In this document: positions 62,371 through 64,000 of the stretch, in pieces
Numbering within the stretch: position 1 is the first letter of the stretch
Layout of the letters: each line of letters starts with the position of its first letter
From: Chitinophaga silvatica
Lineage (GTDB): Bacteria; Bacteroidota; Bacteroidia; Chitinophagales; Chitinophagaceae
Direction of reading: 5' to 3'
Assembly (NCBI RefSeq): GCF_003419895.1
Contig: NZ_QPMM01000006.1
Coordinates: 62,001-126,000, forward strand
Length of the DNA stretch: 64,000 nucleotides
Made by a program: the position numbers and the translations under genes
The notes under the pieces: model-generated
The model's input: only the letters and a program-made list of their open reading frames with translations
Told to the model about the DNA's origin: nothing
The model's database searches: none

Positions 62371-64000
62371 ATGCTTATGAGGAAAGTTCTATTTCTCCTC
62401 CTGTCCGTTCTATTCCTGGGCGGACAGGTCTATGCGCAAAGTCGCACTGTAACAGGGAGAGTGACTGATGCCAAAGATGGCTCAGGTATTCCCGGTGCCA
62501 CCGTACAAATTAAAGGCACCAGTAAAGGAACTGTTACGAATCCGCAAGGGTCTTTCACTTTACAGGTAGATGGTAATGTTACTTTAGTTGTTTCTTTCAT
62601 CGGATTCGAGCAGAAAGAAGTAGCTACAGGTAATGTATCCACTGTGAATGTAGCACTGAAAACAGATTCCAAGAGTCTGGAAGAAGTAATCGTAACTGGT
62701 TACACCATAGAAAAGAAGGTCAATTCTACAATTGCTGCTTCTACTATCAGTGGTGCAAAGATCAACAACGTAGCATTACCTGATGTAAATCAGATGCTGC
62801 AAGGTAACGCTCCTGGTGTTGCAGTTTCTACCAACTCCGGTCAGCCGGGTGCTAAAACTGAAGTAAGAATCCGTGGTATCGGTTCTATTTCTGCCAGCAA
62901 TGCTCCTATCTATGTTGTAGATGGGGTAATTGTATCGTCTGGTGACTTCACTCAAAACACTGCTACTTCAGATGTTATCTCTACTATCAACCCAGCCGAC
63001 ATCGAAAACATTACAGTACTGAAAGACGCTTCTGCTACTGCTTTGTATGGTTCTCGCGGTTCTAATGGTGTGATAGTTATTACAACTAAGAGTGGTAAAA
63101 AAGGTACCAACAAAATCAACTTCAATGGTAAGTATGGTTTCCAGAATTTAGCTCGCAGCATCCCAATGATGAGTTCTGCAGAGTTACTGGAGTACCAACG
63201 TGAAGGTATGAGAAACGCTACCAACAAAGATGGTTCTAAGCTTTATACTGAAGAACAAGTATTGGCTAACCGTCCGGATATGTTGAAGAATGTAAACACA
63301 GATTGGGCTGGTCTTGCTTTCCATACTGGTAAAACTCAGTCTTACGGTATTAATGCAAGCGGTGGTAATGACAAAACATTATACTATGCTTCCGGTGATT
63401 ACTTCAAACAGGAAGGTATCCTGATTGGTTCAAACTTTAGCCGCTATAATGGCCGTTTGAATGTAGATCACAAATTCAATGATAAATTTGATCTGAGCTT
63501 CAAAGTAAATGGTTCCTATACTGATATGAGAAGTGCCAGTGCTGGTAACAGCTACTCTTCTCCATTGATGGGAGCTCTTGGTAACGTTCCTTATATACCA
63601 GCCTATGATGCTAACGGTAAACCTTACAATGGTTATACTGCTGGTCAACCTGGTACTACTACCTGGGCTGATTTGTCTAGCATTCCTAGTTCTTTACGTC
63701 CGGTTCTTCGTGGTGGTAACTTCCTTAGCACTGTTGAAAACAACTACAACAAGAGCAACACTGCTCAAACTGTATTCAACGTTGCTTTAGGATATAACAT
63801 CATTGACGGTTTACGTTTTGTAGTGAAAGGAAATGCTGAAATCACTAATATCCGTGAGAAACAATGGACTTCTCCTAATTCATATGATGGTCGTAACTAT
63901 GGTGGTTACCTCTATAACGTGAATACCAATATGGGGCTGTATACTACTCAACAATTGTTGACTTACAACTTTTCCATTGCTAAAGATCATAATATCCGTT
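62371..64000 (+). CDS. SusC/RagA-family TonB-linked outer-membrane protein (3' end outside window)
   Basis: 543 codons visible, frame open to the window end. The signal peptide is cleaved after VYAQ (residue 23). A carboxypeptidase-regulatory-like domain follows (TVTGRVTDAKDGSGIPGATV to about 97), then the TonB box EEVIVTGY (104-111), the plug domain (115-240, with PIYVVDGVIV and DASATALYGSRGSNGVIVIT) and the first barrel strands. A full SusC is about 1000 residues, so roughly half is missing. It imports oligosaccharides or other large nutrients with a SusD partner expected just downstream. Confidence 0.95.
   Translation, partial: MLMRKVLFLLLSVLFLGGQVYAQSRTVTGRVTDAKDGSGIPGATVQIKGTSKGTVTNPQGSFTLQVDGNVTLVVSFIGFEQKEVATGNVSTVNVALKTDSKSLEEVIVTGYTIEKKVNSTIAASTISGAKINNVALPDVNQMLQGNAPGVAVSTNSGQPGAKTEVRIRGIGSISASNAPIYVVDGVIVSSGDFTQNTATSDVISTINPADIENITVLKDASATALYGSRGSNGVIVITTKSGKKGTNKINFNGKYGFQNLARSIPMMSSAELLEYQREGMRNATNKDGSKLYTEEQVLANRPDMLKNVNTDWAGLAFHTGKTQSYGINASGGNDKTLYYASGDYFKQEGILIGSNFSRYNGRLNVDHKFNDKFDLSFKVNGSYTDMRSASAGNSYSSPLMGALGNVPYIPAYDANGKPYNGYTAGQPGTTTWADLSSIPSSLRPVLRGGNFLSTVENNYNKSNTAQTVFNVALGYNIIDGLRFVVKGNAEITNIREKQWTSPNSYDGRNYGGYLYNVNTNMGLYTTQQLLTYNFSIAKDHNIR

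Overview
This is a chromosomal segment of a member of the Bacteroidota, most likely a Chitinophaga-like organism (Chitinophagaceae). The signs are a complete gldKLMN gliding/type IX secretion cluster, a SusC/RagA-type TonB-dependent transporter, a Bacteroidetes-type ECF sigma factor, several Bacteroidota-restricted families (DUF4271, DUF4783, DUF2911, DUF6263, TIGR02757), a lipoprotein form of LptC, and at least 18 intergenic matches to the Bacteroidetes -7 promoter box TAnnTTTG at sensible distances from start codons. The base composition is AT-rich. I see no rRNA, tRNA, CRISPR array or phage genes.

Layout. 1-7 kb: the 3' part of a TonB-dependent receptor, a lipoprotein, an orphan ECF sigma factor, MeaB GTPase, a LON-substrate-binding-domain protein, a FadL-like barrel protein and LptC. 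7-15 kb: a secreted S41 peptidase, an aldo/keto reductase, CsaA, a 627-bp gene-free stretch with two repeat elements, a secreted DPP-IV-like S9 peptidase, a third repeat copy and lysS. 16-27 kb: a tandem universal stress protein, a DUF4197 protein, a flavin reductase + fumarylacetoacetase-family operon, a class A beta-lactamase-like serine hydrolase, a fatty acid hydroxylase, DUF6263, TIGR02757, cystathionine gamma-synthase, DUF2911 and an ACP phosphodiesterase. 27-34 kb: a PepSY-like secreted protein, a deoxyhypusine-synthase-like protein, hemW facing away from DUF4271-hemD, and a DUF255 thioredoxin-like protein. 34-40 kb: gldK, gldL, gldM, gldN (type IX secretion/gliding motor and ring), then a Crp-family regulator and a DinB-like protein. 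40-58 kb: housekeeping genes (uvrC, gpmI, nadC, a lipid kinase, SUI1/YciH, birA, rsfS, ftsH, LUD, lpxH, recO) with an AraC regulator/aldo-keto reductase pair, a GT39-like glycosyltransferase and an unrecognised two-gene cassette at 48.1-48.8 kb. 58-64 kb: an RND/MMPL transporter, an IS1595-type transposase relative with an altered acidic triad, and the 5' part of a susC gene that runs off the window.

Two families of non-coding elements stand out. The first (copies A-D at 11.5, 11.8, 14.3 and 25.6 kb, plus a diverged copy E at 61.9 kb) has a conserved core CATAGGATATGGTTAAAAT followed by a hairpin with loop [G/T]TCT and a T-tract. The hairpin stems differ between copies by paired changes, and copies A and D are colinear without gaps for about 130 bp. 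They look like short, independently terminated RNAs. The second family consists of three long near-perfect palindromes of 180-205 bp (17.7, 43.3 and 60.9 kb), each beginning 1-5 nt after the stop codon of an otherwise unrelated gene and sharing the arm motif GATTAATATTAAG and the inner motif GCGAAT. I can show structure and recurrence for both families. Their functions are inference.
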